Below, one piece after another: positions 44,462 to 55,608 of a DNA stretch of 64,000 nucleotides (the stretch's first letter is position 1; every line of letters begins with the position of its first letter). The translations under genes and the position numbers were made by a program. The stretch spans positions 135,557,546-135,621,545 of the forward strand of contig CM057338.1 of NCBI GenBank assembly GCA_030015575.1, in the 5' to 3' direction. The notes below the pieces were generated by a model, which ran no database searches, had not been told where the DNA came from, and saw only the letters and a program-made list of their open reading frames with translations. Origin of the DNA: Agapanthus africanus (lineage: Eukaryota > Streptophyta > Magnoliopsida > Asparagales > Amaryllidaceae).

Positions 44462-47418
44462 TGTAACACCCTAGTTCAGTTATACCATATTCGAGTTGAT
44501 TATTTTAATAATTCTGTGGTTATTTCTTGTTTTATCAGTTTTTGGGTGCAGATAATGGTTTAGTTTCTTGGTATCTGACCCGACCCGCATACTTGAAACC
44601 TGTCTTGGTTCCTGTTTACGAGTTATTCCTGCTAGTGTTGAGAATTCGTGCTTGCATATGGTCCGTTTGCTTGAATTATATCTGGCATCTGCATTTTTTA
44701 ATAATAAAAATATATTCAGATAAAATATTTTTAAAATATCTAGCATGACCTGCATCATACTTCTGACCCTGTTGTAGCATCCGTGCATCGTGTTCACGTC
44801 CCGTTTAGTGAAACGGACTCGTTTGGATCTCTACATGCACGCTACGTGTATCTGTTCTTGAGGGTATGCATTTTTTTAACTAGACATCGCCTTTTGGTTT
44901 TGGTTAACACGGATATTATCTGTATTTTCAAACCGTAAGTTTAGACCCTACCCAGACGTATTTTGAAATATTTTTATATTAACCAGAAAACTCAAATTTA
45001 ACTAATATTATATTCTTAAAATATTAACTCTTATACACACACACACACGTTTCTTTAACAAAAAAAATTAATATTCTAAACCAATCCTAACTCTCAACTC
45101 CCTCTCTTTCTCTCTGCATAATTTATATATATTTTTAACAAAAAAAATTATTTTTCTAATCGAATCCTAACTCAAATCTATGCCCCTCTCTCACTTTCGT
45201 TTATTGTATATATAATAATAATTCTTTATTTTTCAAAACCTATTCTCACCCCCACGTTCCTCTCTCTCCCTCGCCTCATCTTCGTTCAAGCCTCCGCGAA
45301 ACCCAAACCCTAACCCATGCCCGACCCAAGCCCTCGTAGCCGACCTCCCCATGACCGTCCCGACCTCAGCTTCACCACCTCTACCTTCTCCTCCTCCATC
45401 CCCGACGCCCCAGCAGCAAACCCGACAAACCCACAAACCCAAGAACCCCGACCTCGATTTCACCCCCTCACCGCCAATCTCCTCGACGACTTCACCCAGA
45501 CCTCATCACCTTCTTCATCTCCTCTCCTCTCCCGAGCATCCCCGATATCACCCACCAAACTTCTTGCAACCCAACCTTCGACCTACCCACAACCCCGACG
45601 CCACAAATCCCTACAGCTTCGACCTTGACCCAACCTCCACCGCTGGCGACACCTCGTCGTCGTTATCCCCTTCTCCTTATCTTCTCTGACCCCAAAACCC
45701 ATAGCACCACAACCCCAGAATCCTTTTCCTTGCACAAGAACCCCGACGCCAAGAACCGCAGCCCACTACGCCTCGCCGGAAAATCCCATCGCCGGAGACC
45801 CATGACTCATCGCTACCCTGTCTGTCCTCGCCCCTGTCCTAAATTCAGAGCACCAAACTAATCCCCTCTCCTCCTCCTCCTCCTCTTCTTCTTTTTTTTC
45901 TTTTCTTGATTCGTGTTTTCCGGCAATCGTCGGAGCTTTGCTTGTTGCCAAAGATCTGGGCGACCCAGTTGTCGTCGTCAGCCAGCATGGTCACCTTCTT
46001 AAGTGGCTGTTCCTTTTCTGTACGTGCGTGTGTGCATTGCGATATTTACCCGACGTTGGACGTGGCGTATGCATCCCGTCGTGAGATCCAATCATGCAAG
46101 TTTATCTTGCTCATGCTATACTATTATATTTGCATCCATGAATAAAAATATTATATGTTTATTGCATTGTGCATCCCTGTTACAGTTTACCGTTTTACGA
46201 TATCCGTTCATATTTATACTGTTTAGTACATATTTAATAGCATGCCGGAACCTGATTATTGCATGTTACTGCTATATTCATATATCATGCTTGCTATTGT
46301 GCATAGTATGACTCATGGACTCATATTATGTATCACTGATTATTACTTGTGCATCCATGCTTTTACCGTGTTTCAATACTTGCGACAGTTTTACTTGGGC
46401 ATCCGTTTGATACATATACACTACCTGTCATGACCTGATACACCACTGCTTGACTTGATACCTGATCTTGTTACCAATGCCGATAATCCCAACTTATATC
46501 CTAATGGACGTATCCTGTTGTCTATTTAGACAAAACCTGTACCTGCTTGATCCTGTGTTGGCATTAGCTCCAGATTTATCAATACCTGACTTGAACACAT
46601 AACTTGGGGGTAAGGGGTAATCAATAATAAAACCTGACTTGTAACTCGATAGTTCAATGCTTATACTGATCAGTTTTTAGGGGCTAAGCCAATCCCGGGA
46701 TGATACTGCTGACATCATTCGCCTGTACATTTTACCTGTTTAGTACTTAGTGGCACGTCTTGGATTTAGCCCGAGAGTCTGGAATGTGGTCCCGGGCACG
46801 CACAGGATACTATTAAGTTACATCGACGATTCCATTAAATTGATTTCATAACTTTAGAATAGATAACCCATCAGCACAGTTTAGATTACTCACCGTACTT
46901 CACATACATATATACACCTCTTTGTTTCATATCTATATTTACTTGTTATATTCATGTTATCGTTTATATTCATGCATGCATATCTCGTTGCATCCTGGTT
47001 ATTTTTCTATTGTTTGATAGTATGACGCAATGACGTCTGGGTTTTGCATGGCCCGGTTCCTCGCTCTCTATCGCAGGTTGACCATGAGTACTTTAGTCGT
47101 CAAACCGAACAGTGAGGAGCATGTTAGTGATAGCTTAGTTTAGTTTTCTTTTCGCAGTTTTATTTGCTGATGTGAGCCCGTATTTAGGACGTATTTCCAT
47201 ATGTTACTGTTTATTGGATTTATTACTTCCGCATATATATTTCTTGACTCTTTTATTCTGGCAGATGGACATGTAATAGTTAGTTTTATGTTTTACTGTT
47301 CTTGATATCTTATAGACAGCCGTAATGTGACCGTGGAGGGATGTTTCCTAACCACAGGTAGTATGGTTGGCTCTGTCACGTGCCGATCTTAGCACACTCT
47401 GAGAAGCGGGACGTGACA
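44462..47418 (+). repeat. 3' LTR of chromovirus B, 2957 bp
   Basis: TGTAACACCC to ACGTGACA, followed by TAAAA. It is alignable along its whole length to 17491-20484 with many substitutions. The (TA)n tract of the 5' copy is (CA)n at 45037-45048 here. The C-rich block is at 45240-45860. Confidence 0.94.
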
Positions 47419-47423
47419 TAAAA
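47419..47423. repeat. Target-site duplication TAAAA (right) of chromovirus B
   Basis: Identical to 17486-17490, directly next to the LTR end on each side. Confidence 0.9.
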
Positions 47424-47517
47424 CCTCATATGTTTTATAATTACAATAAACACCTTTTAGTATTTAAAAATAATAGGGAAAATATTCATTCAAATATGCA
47501 ATATATTAGACTAATCA
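47424..47517 (-). mobile_element. Old Athila LTR, part 3 of 3
   Basis: Ends ...AGACTAATCA at 47517, i.e. the TG start of the LTR on the minus strand, next to a PPT-like TACCCCAAACTTAA. Confidence 0.7.
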
Positions 47518-48277
47518 AATACCCCAAACTTAACTTTGATCGTCCCGAGAAAACTAGTTATTAAAGAAAAAGAAAAACTAGCACACTTTCGTAGGCAACA
47601 CGATTGCACTTAGCACGTGAAACAAGCTTTTAAACCTCTAAATGTCTCTACTAGGAGGAGTGTTGTCTCCTGAGCGTTTTCAGCGGATTACACCGACAAA
47701 ATCCCATAATAAAAAAAAGATGATGAAAATTACATATAAAGATAAAGAACATATAAAAGAAAGAACGTAAAAATAAGAGTTTCAAACTATAATAGCTTTT
47801 TAGTAGCCATGGTCTTGAAAAAAGTCCGAAATCACATCCTCCCTCAATAAAACATCGCCTTTAGTCTTCCTCCCTACTTTTCTTCCAAATATCGATCATA
47901 TACCCCTACGTGTGTATAAAAGATATCTCTACACTTAGAGAATTCAATTCAAGCTATCATACTCTTGTCCATCTTTCTTAGTACTTTTTAGTCGGTGAAT
48001 ATTTTAGATGGAATTGCTTACATATTCTTCATGCGACCTTTAATACTTCTTGAGATACTAACCAACTGATTACCAAATGCGCTCACTCATTAAGGCGCCA
48101 TTAGCAATATCCTAGTCTTGCAACACCTAAGACTTAGCAGCGACTTCCAAACCAGTTAGTCTAAGGCACTAGGTGATAAGGCACTCTCACTATTTTGTTC
48201 TGCTGTCTTAAGTAATTACAAAACTAATGTTTATTTTTCTTCACCATTTTTATTTGTGTTTACATATATATATATAC

Positions 48278-48309
<32 letters not shown>

Positions 48310-48407
48310 GTTTTTCTTCATACTAAGGCTTTTAGACAAGAGCATTTCAAGGTATTCTCTACTATCCCAAGTTTCAAAATTGTTTCCCCAATAAATGAGC
48401 AAAGCAT
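47518..48407 (-). mobile_element. Old Athila 3' UTR remnant
   Basis: On the minus strand the PPT copy is preceded by a decayed hairpin (TTTTCTCG-GGA-CGATCAAA, near 47537-47556). The block 47586-47691 matches element A (7055-7161) and the non-autonomous element (63597-63712). The rest, to about 48400, aligns by eye with the reverse complement of 62760-63590. An (AT)n tract lies at 48263-48311. No coding sequence; the element is cut where the Tat-type LTR begins. Confidence 0.8.
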
Positions 48408-48943
48408 TGTTAAAAATTTGAAAGGCAGCGCAAAGAGTTAAAAACTCCGAGGCAGCACCTTACGTGCCTTGCACGAGGGCGCCAACGCCAAGAGTTAAAA
48501 ACTCTGAGGCGGCGCCCGCCAAGAGTTAAAAACTCTGAGGCAACGCCTCACGTGTCTCGCACGAGGGCGCCGATGCCAGAATTAAAATCTCTCTGCTAAA
48601 CAGAGACATTGGATCAAAAATCTAACGGAGATGATAAATCATCAAACTATGGAATTAAATTCTGTTGAGGAAATATTCCTCAAATCTTTCTAAATAAGAA
48701 AGGTTACTTTCTGTAAAATAGAGTACCGTTGGATTAAAAAAATCCAATGGTGATTAAAAATCATCTATATACAGAAAAATTCTGTATGGGAAAATATTTC
48801 CCTAATCTTGTTAAAAACAAGAAAAATATCTTCTGTAAAACAGAAGTTCTTGGATCAAAAATCCAACGGTGGATAAAATCTCCAAATCAATCAGGATCTC
48901 TTAACGAAAGATTTCTTTAACTAAATCAACAAACTTGCCTCTA

Positions 48944-48953
48944 CTATATAAAG
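48944..48953 (+). promoter_or_regulatory. TATA box of Tat-type LTR
   Basis: CTATATAAAG, followed by GACCCAAGACTTCAAGTCTT. It aligns with 4056-4065. Confidence 0.65.
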
Positions 48954-49295
48954 GACCCAAGACTTCAAGTCTTTTACAGAGGAACACCCCCATAAGCATC
49001 AAACTTAAAAAAATAAGAGAGCAAGCAAGAAGAAAGCTTTAAAAGGGAAGAAAGAAGAATACCTCTTTTCGAGGTAAATAAAAATAATAGAGATCATAGC
49101 ATCTCCTATGCATATCCAAGGGTTTAACCCTTATAAAAGAACTTAGTTCTTTCTCTGGATCTGATATCCATGAGACAAGTCTCCCACAAATGAGAATTTA
49201 ATTCTCATAGGGATGAACTTGTTCTTGTGGATCAAAGATCCAGAAAAGAACAAAGAATTGAACTCTTCAGAACAGAATATACGAAGAAAACCTAG

Positions 49296-49543
49296 CGCTG
49301 AGCGCCGAGCGCTTCACGTGGGCGCTGCTCAATGAAGAGTGCTTATCACTCAATGGTTGGCTCTCAGCGCCAAGCGTCTCACGTGTCCCTCACATGGGCG
49401 CTGCTCAATAAAGAATGCCTAGCACTCAATGGTTGGCGCTCAGCGCCGAGCGCCTCACGTGGGCGCTGCCCAATAAACAGTGCTTAGCACTCAATGTTTA
49501 GCGTTCAGTGCCGAGTGCCTCATGTGCTCCGCACGTGGGCGCC
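49296..49543 (+). repeat. Array of ~65-76 bp units with AGCGCC, TCACGTG and GGGCGC
   Basis: Units start near 49296, 49361, 49437 and 49502. Each reads roughly CGCTCAGCGCCGAGCGCCTC-ACGTGGGCGCTG, then CAATAAAGAGTGCTTAGCACTC. The second part is a hairpin with the palindrome GTGCTTAGCAC. It corresponds to the array at 4615-4847. Confidence 0.8.
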
Positions 49544-50559
49544 ATAAAGAGTGTTTAACGCTCCATAAAAAGGAGGGGAGAAAGTAAAGTAAAGTATGAG
49601 CGTCAGAACCCATATAAATGCTTAGTATTGTTTGCACAGAAAATGGACTGAGCCCAAGCAAGTGTTCAACACTTTATTCAAATGAAATGGCAAAGACTGA
49701 GTGGGCTGAGCCCAAGTTGACCAATTCCCTAATTCAGATCAACCGAGCTCTTGTGCTCATCATTTTCCAAATTGGTCTTAGTCCCAAACATGACTAATGA
49801 CCTTCCGACGGATCTTCATCCCACATCTCTCTTCAATCTAGAAATTGGTTCAAGAGTACATTTCCTCACACCTCTGATATATGTCGTTGTAATTCTTCAA
49901 CGTCTTCAGAAAAGTGGTGAGTCCCGACAACCAACAACTCTTTGGTGCACTCCCAAAGCACAACGGACCGTAACGTCCTTAAACTAAAACAATCGAGCCT
50001 AAATGCTCTTTTGTCGGATCTGAATGATCCTAAAATCTCGTTAAGTAGATTTTAGTCTAAAATTGGATTAACGTATCCTTAACAAACATTTAAATTGATC
50101 TTAATCCCGAACGAGATCAATGATCCTTAAATCAAACCAAACCCAAATCTAAGAATATACGGATTTGGACTAATCCACGCCCTACGGGCGACAACATAAA
50201 TTAGTCTCCGTATACAATCCATGGGCAACCAAAAATAAAACGAACACACACGACACGAAGTGACCTTCTAGAGAAGAAGAAAGTGGTTATCGCTACGCGG
50301 TAACATAATTAACTACAGGGGCTTGCGTCTGCAGGGAAGAGCGTCTCCACAATAAAAAAAAAAACCCTCACAAACGAGGGGGAATCTGACGAAGTCTTCT
50401 ACAACGATCGCATTCGTCCAAACCTCCGATATACGGTACCATAAACCAACTTGGTATCTTCGGAGAGGTGGATGGATAAAACCAAATAGCATCTACCCCC
50501 AAATTCAGGCAAGACGACCTACGCAGTTCCGTCTTCCGTTTTCGGCGGTAAACAGATTC

Positions 50560-50578
50560 TGGCATTCCCGGTGGGACC
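50560..50578 (+). promoter_or_regulatory. Primer binding site of Tat-type element (probable)
   Basis: TGGCATTCCCGGTGGGACC. The GGCNNNCCCGGTGGGAC pattern is what I recall at this place in Tat-related elements of plants. The priming tRNA is not assigned. Confidence 0.6.
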
Positions 50579-50704
50579 TTTTTCTCTTTCCACTCCACAC
50601 TTCGTATGTCGTGTTCGCGAACAAATCGCGGTTTAATATGGTTAACCCTTGATTAGAGGTACTAAGATTTAGTGTCTTCCTCCTCTGCAAAGAAAAGAAG
50701 ATCA

Positions 50705-51526
50705 ATGGCTTCTAACTGCACCTGCAACAGCAATTCCCACTCCGTCCCTACCGGAGGAGTGACTTACGGGTCCCAAGCAGCCTCCATCTTTGCAATGCCA
50801 GTGGAAAAGGTGACTCAGGCCACCACTGGACTGTTCTTTAGGACCATGATCCCGCTAGCAAGCTTCAGTGCCCCAGTGCCATTACAGGAAGCTCTGAAGA
50901 AGTCGGCCTTTGATCGACTTGCAACCACCACGATCCCTCTTAATGGGTCTTCCAAGTCTGCCACCTCGGTCTTTGACAGACAGAGCCAAAGCTTCAGTAG
51001 GCCTGCGAAGAGACTCGCGATACCTAAAGGGGTTATCCCGAAGTGGATAGCCATTCCAGTTCCGGCAGATAAAGTCGTCGAAGGGGCTTCTTCTACTAAA
51101 GGATTGGTCTTCGCAAGACTGGCCGTTCCAACTCCTGCTTTCGGTGAAGTCATCAAGACTGCTCCCCTTACCAAAAGGTCGGCCTTCGAAAGATTGACCG
51201 TCCCCTCCCAACGGAAGTCAGTCTTCAATAGGCTGGCACTAGTAGTAGCCCATCATCAGAGCATGAGGCATGACGAATCCGCTTCCATAACTAAGGCAAT
51301 CCCGTCTGCAAGACATGCTCGACATCGTTACTGGCGCCGTGTGAGGAAAGCTGGTGGTGACTCCCCCTCTGGACTTACTCCACCAGCTCCAATGGTAGAA
51401 GTTGACGCTGCTGTTCCAACCGGGAATAACTTTGATCTGCTTAGGAGGGTGCGAAAGAACTCTCCGACCGTTGTGCTGAAGAAATCTCCCCCACATGTTG
51501 AAAACGTGGTACAGGAAAAGCCATAG
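50705..51526 (+). CDS. Extra ORF upstream of gag in Tat-type element, with SxFxRL repeats
   Basis: An intact frame of 273 codons from the ATG at 50705 to TAG, the only unbroken frame of this element. It contains repeated short motifs of the form S-(A/V)-F-(D/E/N)-R-L, often followed within a few residues by (V/I)-P: near residues 67, 88, 135, 159 and 172. Residues 225-245 are basic (RHARHRYWRRVRK). No gag, protease or RT signature is present. By position it corresponds to the extra ORF that precedes gag in Ogre-type Tat elements; whether the sequences are related is unknown. I assign no function. Confidence 0.6.
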   Translation: MASNCTCNSNSHSVPTGGVTYGSQAASIFAMPVEKVTQATTGLFFRTMIPLASFSAPVPLQEALKKSAFDRLATTTIPLNGSSKSATSVFDRQSQSFSRPAKRLAIPKGVIPKWIAIPVPADKVVEGASSTKGLVFARLAVPTPAFGEVIKTAPLTKRSAFERLTVPSQRKSVFNRLALVVAHHQSMRHDESASITKAIPSARHARHRYWRRVRKAGGDSPSGLTPPAPMVEVDAAVPTGNNFDLLRRVRKNSPTVVLKKSPPHVENVVQEKP

Positions 51527-52820
51527 CAGCCCTCCTCAGTGGCTCTCCTCTAAAAATTCACAGAGTCTGGCGGAAGGTCCAAGATTCTGTGATCGATAAA
51601 GACTACTCTCGCCGACTATAGAAAACGAAGGCTTGGCAAGAGGAGAACCGTCCTTCCGTCGTACCATGGAAGGCATCGTTTACATGGGTATCTGTTACAA
51701 CAATCCTTCCAACTTCAATTTCTCACAAAAAGAGAAGGCTAGAGAATCTACCACTGCCGGCGGCAAATCCCAAGTGTGATGGATCCAAACACCCCAAGTC
51801 AGGGGGTATGGTAGTACATACGGTATACATGGCTTCTGGGAAAGAGGAAAGCCGTACTTCCACGGCTTCTCGGCCACTTACACAATCCGTGAAAAAAGCT
51901 TAGGAGTAGCAACAAAAGCTCCAGGAGATACTGACAAAGATGGTCGCACTCACTGGGCAGAAAGAAATCCTGGAAACATCGCCCGAACAACGTCAAGATC
52001 AGGAGACCGATACGGAGTTCCTGCGAAGGGTGCTGGAGAGAAAAGATAAGGAGGCCGCAGAACAAGCCGCTAATATGAAGCAGATGGTGCTCCTGTTCCA
52101 AGACATGGTTGGAATGATGATCTAGCCGGACCCTCTAGCCGAAGACCCTCTGATAATCATCGAAGACGACAGAGGGGAAACATCCAACCCTCCTTCAGCT
52201 GTCTCAACAGCCCAAGAAGAGAGAATTTCCAAGGCTGCCCTTGATGACTATATAGATCAATAAATACAAGCCCATCAAGCGAGCGAACCGGCAGGCCGAG
52301 TCGTCAGGACTAGGCGACCTTATCAAGATGGTACGATCAAATAAAGTACCCACCATGATATACGATCCCTAATTTCCATGTGTATAAGGGGACGGGCAAT
52401 CCACACCAGCATGTTGCTCAATTCAAAGCTCTGTACGGTAATACTAAAGTCCACGACAAACTGCTGCTTCGCCAGTTTGTTGGCAGCTTGTCGGAGACGG
52501 CATTTGAATGGTACTCTAAGCTCCCGAATGATTCTTCAAGACATTTACGGATATAAATTACTATTCACACAACGGTTCGCAAGTGCAAGCGAGCGCACCC
52601 CAATCACAACATTAATCAATGCCAGGGTGAAGCCAGGAGAGACCCAGGTTCAATACGCAATTCGATAGCGGAACCTATGGTCAAAATGCGAAAAACGCAT
52701 CGAATAAGCTCCTGCCGTGGGCATGTTCATAGGGACCCTTGATCTTCAGGAAACTATATCCTAATTTATGGCGTTCTTCAAGCCAACCACCTTCCAGGCC
52801 TTGATTAACAAGCTGGCCTA
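51527..52820 (+). pseudogene. gag: Tat gag, broken
   Basis: An early piece (51940-52125) is predicted coiled coil (EFLRRVLERKDKEAAEQAANM). The gag core is in two frames: one reading YKGTGNPHQHVAQFKALYG and FVGSLSETAFEWYSKLPNDS (about 52378-52545), the other LFTQRFASASERTPITTL and KPGETQVQYAIR (about 52555-52665). These match the D/NP-x-x-HV...F and W...LP pattern of Ty3/gypsy gag. Stops at several points show it is dead. Confidence 0.75.
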
Positions 52821-54418
52821 AATGGACCAGATGGGCCATAGGCCGTCATCTTCAAAAAAGGATCTCCGGAATGAAAAGGGCAACGGGAAAGTGACCTTCG
52901 TTTCCAACGCTCAAGAACAACCGCGTGAGCTAAAACCGGTTGCTCGCCAAAGCAACACACGCCGATCCCTCGAAGAGAAGTTGAGACTTCCTTACTCATT
53001 TCCTCGGGATAAAATGAGGAGACTGTTCGAACTAGCGGTGCGCAACAGGCTCATCACTTTGCCGGATCCAAGACGTCTACTACAGCCTGGCGATGTCAAC
53101 TGGCCCAACTATTGCCCCTGAGTAATGGGTCACCCAATCGAAGATTGTTATGTCTTCAAAAACTGGATTGAGGACCAATACTAACAAGGCAAGTTCGCGT
53201 TGTCCGAAAACTGGAAAGTAAACCCGCCACAGCAGCATGCTCCTAAAAAGGTGGATATGCCGGGGGCATCATGCACATTTGTAGAAGAAGCACGGTGGGA
53301 AGTTGTCCTTTAAGCTAAAAGTAAAAGAATGCTGAAGGATCTTCAAGCATGCCCGGCAATCAGGTGGAAAAGCCCGCTGGAGCCTGAGATCATTGACGGG
53401 ATGCTGAAACCGCGCCCAATACCGAAAGTTGGTAGCGAATGGCAAAACACCCAGGTCAGGCCTTCAAAGTCTTCGAAGAAAAAGAAGAAGACCAAGAAGC
53501 CCATGCAGCTCGACGAAAATCATACGGATCTGCAAAAATACATCGACGCAACAGAGGAATATAACCAAAAAGTGTGGACCCCAGTCACACCTGAAGAGTT
53601 CCTCAAGCATATTCTTAAGAACGGAGACAGTGACATTGATGAAGGAAACGTCTCGTCAGAAGAACCCGAGAATTTTGTAGCGAGTTTCCCCAAGGTCTCT
53701 CACCTGTCGTTAAAAGAAGAAGAAGTTCTCTTCGCGTCGAAAAGCAACGCATAGAAACTGGGGGAAGGACCGGCGTCAAAATCCCTGGAGCCATCAGACG
53801 ACTTGATTGACAGGCTGCTAAGCGAAGCCCTTCAGGAAAGCAAAGCTAACCGAGAGCGTGAAACGTCCATATACGAAAAGGCAAAGCGTCGGCATCAGGA
53901 TGAAGAAGCTGCGGCGAGGAAGAGTCAGAAAGTACTCCAACCAGATCAAAGCACACCGGCGGCAGACAAAAAAAGGTTTAAGATGGGGAAACGGTTTGCC
54001 AAAGCCCTGTAAATAGGAATGAAGCTACCACCTTTCAAAGGAAATGGTCCCGGGAGTACGTGCCTCGATGAAGTGAATGTACATCCGAACTACTGCTTAT
54101 ACCATCGGAGGGTCACGCACCCCACCGAAGAGTGCAGTGCCTTCAAGAAGTGGTTGCAGGGATACGTTGCCCACCGACAACACTTCAAGCGGATGAAGCG
54201 CGAAGCTCGTCGACATCGAAAAAGTGTGACAGATGAGCATGGAAAAACGACTGGCAACTGTCATATGGTTGATACCATTTCGACAAAAGCGAAAACTCAA
54301 GTTCTCACATTCGGTAACGATTTTGAGGAAGAAACAACTCTCGGCCTTCTCTTTAAGAAATCCACCTCTGGAAAAGAAGAAGAGGTGAAGAACTGTGAGA
54401 ATATTTAGCTGCGTAACC
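52821..54418 (+). pseudogene. Tat gag C-terminal region with zinc-like modules 1 and 2
   Basis: Module 1 (52980-53165) reads LPYSFPRDKMRRLFELA, TLPDPRRL, then PNYCP-stop-VMGHPIEDCYVFK. Module 2 (54019-54150) reads HPNYCLYHRRVTHPTEECSAFKKWL in a continuous frame; the C-x2-H...H-x4-C spacing suggests a variant zinc knuckle. An intervening helix (SIYEKAKRRHQDEEAAARK, near 53860-53920) has a relative before module 3. Frames 53329-53754 and 53803-54012 are charged and low in complexity. Confidence 0.7.
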
Positions 54419-54423
54419 GTACG

Positions 54424-55608
54424 TTGCCTGAAAAGAATCTCGGACCCTCAAACAATGGTTCGGGAAAGAAAGACAAGGGGAAGGAAAAAGTCCCTGAGGA
54501 GATTGCCCTCGATGATAGAGTCGTCGAAAAGCTCACAGTCAAGGACCCACCTAAGAAAAACAAGGTGGATTATAATGTTCTGGCACACCTGAGGAAGATA
54601 CCCTCACAATTGAGCATTTTGGACGCCCTTCTCCTGTCTAAAGAGGCACGAGATTCTCTGATCAAGGCATTACAAGAGCCCGATCAGTTTCAAGCCTTCC
54701 TTACGGAAGAAAGGATGAAGGACGAGCTGGCAGAGGTTCATACAGCTGACATTACATTTGGCGATGAAGATCTCCTCCTCAGAACGTGCGAGCACAACCG
54801 TTCATTATATGTAACCAGGTACTGCCACGATATCAAGATAGGGATGATCCTAGTTGACAACGGGTCCTCGGTCAACCTTCTCAATGTGAGGGTGCTAAAG
54901 GAGATTTGCATGAACGTTCAGCACCTGGCTCGGAACAAAATTACCATCTCCGAGTTCGACTCGCAGTCATCACGGATGCTTGGGTCTGTGATACTGACAT
55001 TACACTTTGTGATGTTCATCACTGACATCAAATTTCATGTCATTGACGCTAAGACTTGCTATAATGCTTTGCTTGGCCGGCCTTGGTTACACGAATACAA
55101 CATCATCCCTTCTACACAACATCAGTGTATGAAGTACTTCAAAGACGGCCTCGAGTACACAGTCACCAGGAAGCTAAATCCATTCTCCGTAAATGAAGTC
55201 CGCAAATATGAAGACGCCAAGTACTTCTTACCAGACTTCGAAGAAACGGAAAGATGTCATAAACCGGAGAATAAACAAAAAGCCATCGCCACCATCCCAA
55301 TCTTTGGAAGCGATACAGAGAAAGATGAAGAAATAGTCTACTTGGGGCAACTCCAAGGCAACAGGCCAGGACCATCTACTCCTATTTTGGTCTTTGGCAG
55401 TGACTCTGAGGACGATGTCAACGTAGTGTTCTCCGTCCGCCCGTCAATGCAGACCATCGCTGAAGCTGATCAGAGTTTACAAATTACCATGGTTCCGCAT
55501 CGGCATTATAAAGAACTCGATGCGCTTGATACATACAACGTACAAGAGCTACAAACCTTCTACGTCCTTCCCAGGAGAAGAAGTGAAAAGGCGATCCTCT
55601 TCTATTAA
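54424..55608 (+). pseudogene. Tat aspartic protease region
   Basis: An open frame of 394 codons. The active site reads MILVDNGSSVNLL (D145-N-G), with N in place of the usual S/T/G, and the second landmark is YNALLGRPWLHEYNIIPST. These are typical of Tat proteases (LVDxGSSxNLL and LLGRPWIH). The start codon given by the frame is not ATG, so it belonged to a longer polyprotein. The C-terminal part has acidic repeats (IFGSDTEKDEE, VFGSDSEDDVN). Confidence 0.8.

Larger units (their letters stand above)
17491..47418 (+). mobile_element. Chromovirus B (Tekay-type Ty3/gypsy), split by nested copias
   Basis: Both LTRs start TGTAACACCC and end TGACA; TAAAA flanks them at 17486-17490 and 47419-47423. 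A PBS of initiator-tRNA-Met type follows the 5' LTR. Internal sequence runs 20485-23887 and resumes at 44226-44461 after the copia insertion. Pol order RT-RNase H-integrase, a GPF module and a chromodomain-like tail identify a chromovirus. The LTRs are clearly more diverged than those of the copia elements inside it, which fits an older insertion. Without nested DNA it is about 9.6 kb, of which LTRs are about 6 kb. Confidence 0.93.
48408..50554 (+). repeat. 5' LTR of Tat-type element, palindrome-rich
   Basis: A possible start is TGTTAAAAATTTG at 48408, and the end CA at 50553-50554 precedes the PBS by 5 nt. It contains AGAGTTAAAAACTC repeats (48431, 48490, 48521), a hairpin train (48590-48900), a TATA box, a second set of hairpins, and a G-box-type array (49296-49543). 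From 49560 to 50554 there is little structure. The LTR is related to 780-5009. Confidence 0.7.

Noticed and set aside
45300-45620. Telomere-like CCCTAACCC phrases
   Set aside because: Isolated occurrences in a C-rich LTR block, not a tandem array.
48263-48311. (AT)n tracts here and at 18068-18090, 18164-18200 and 4851-4865 as functional sites
   Set aside because: Ordinary microsatellites in AT-rich LTR or UTR DNA; lengths differ between homologous copies.
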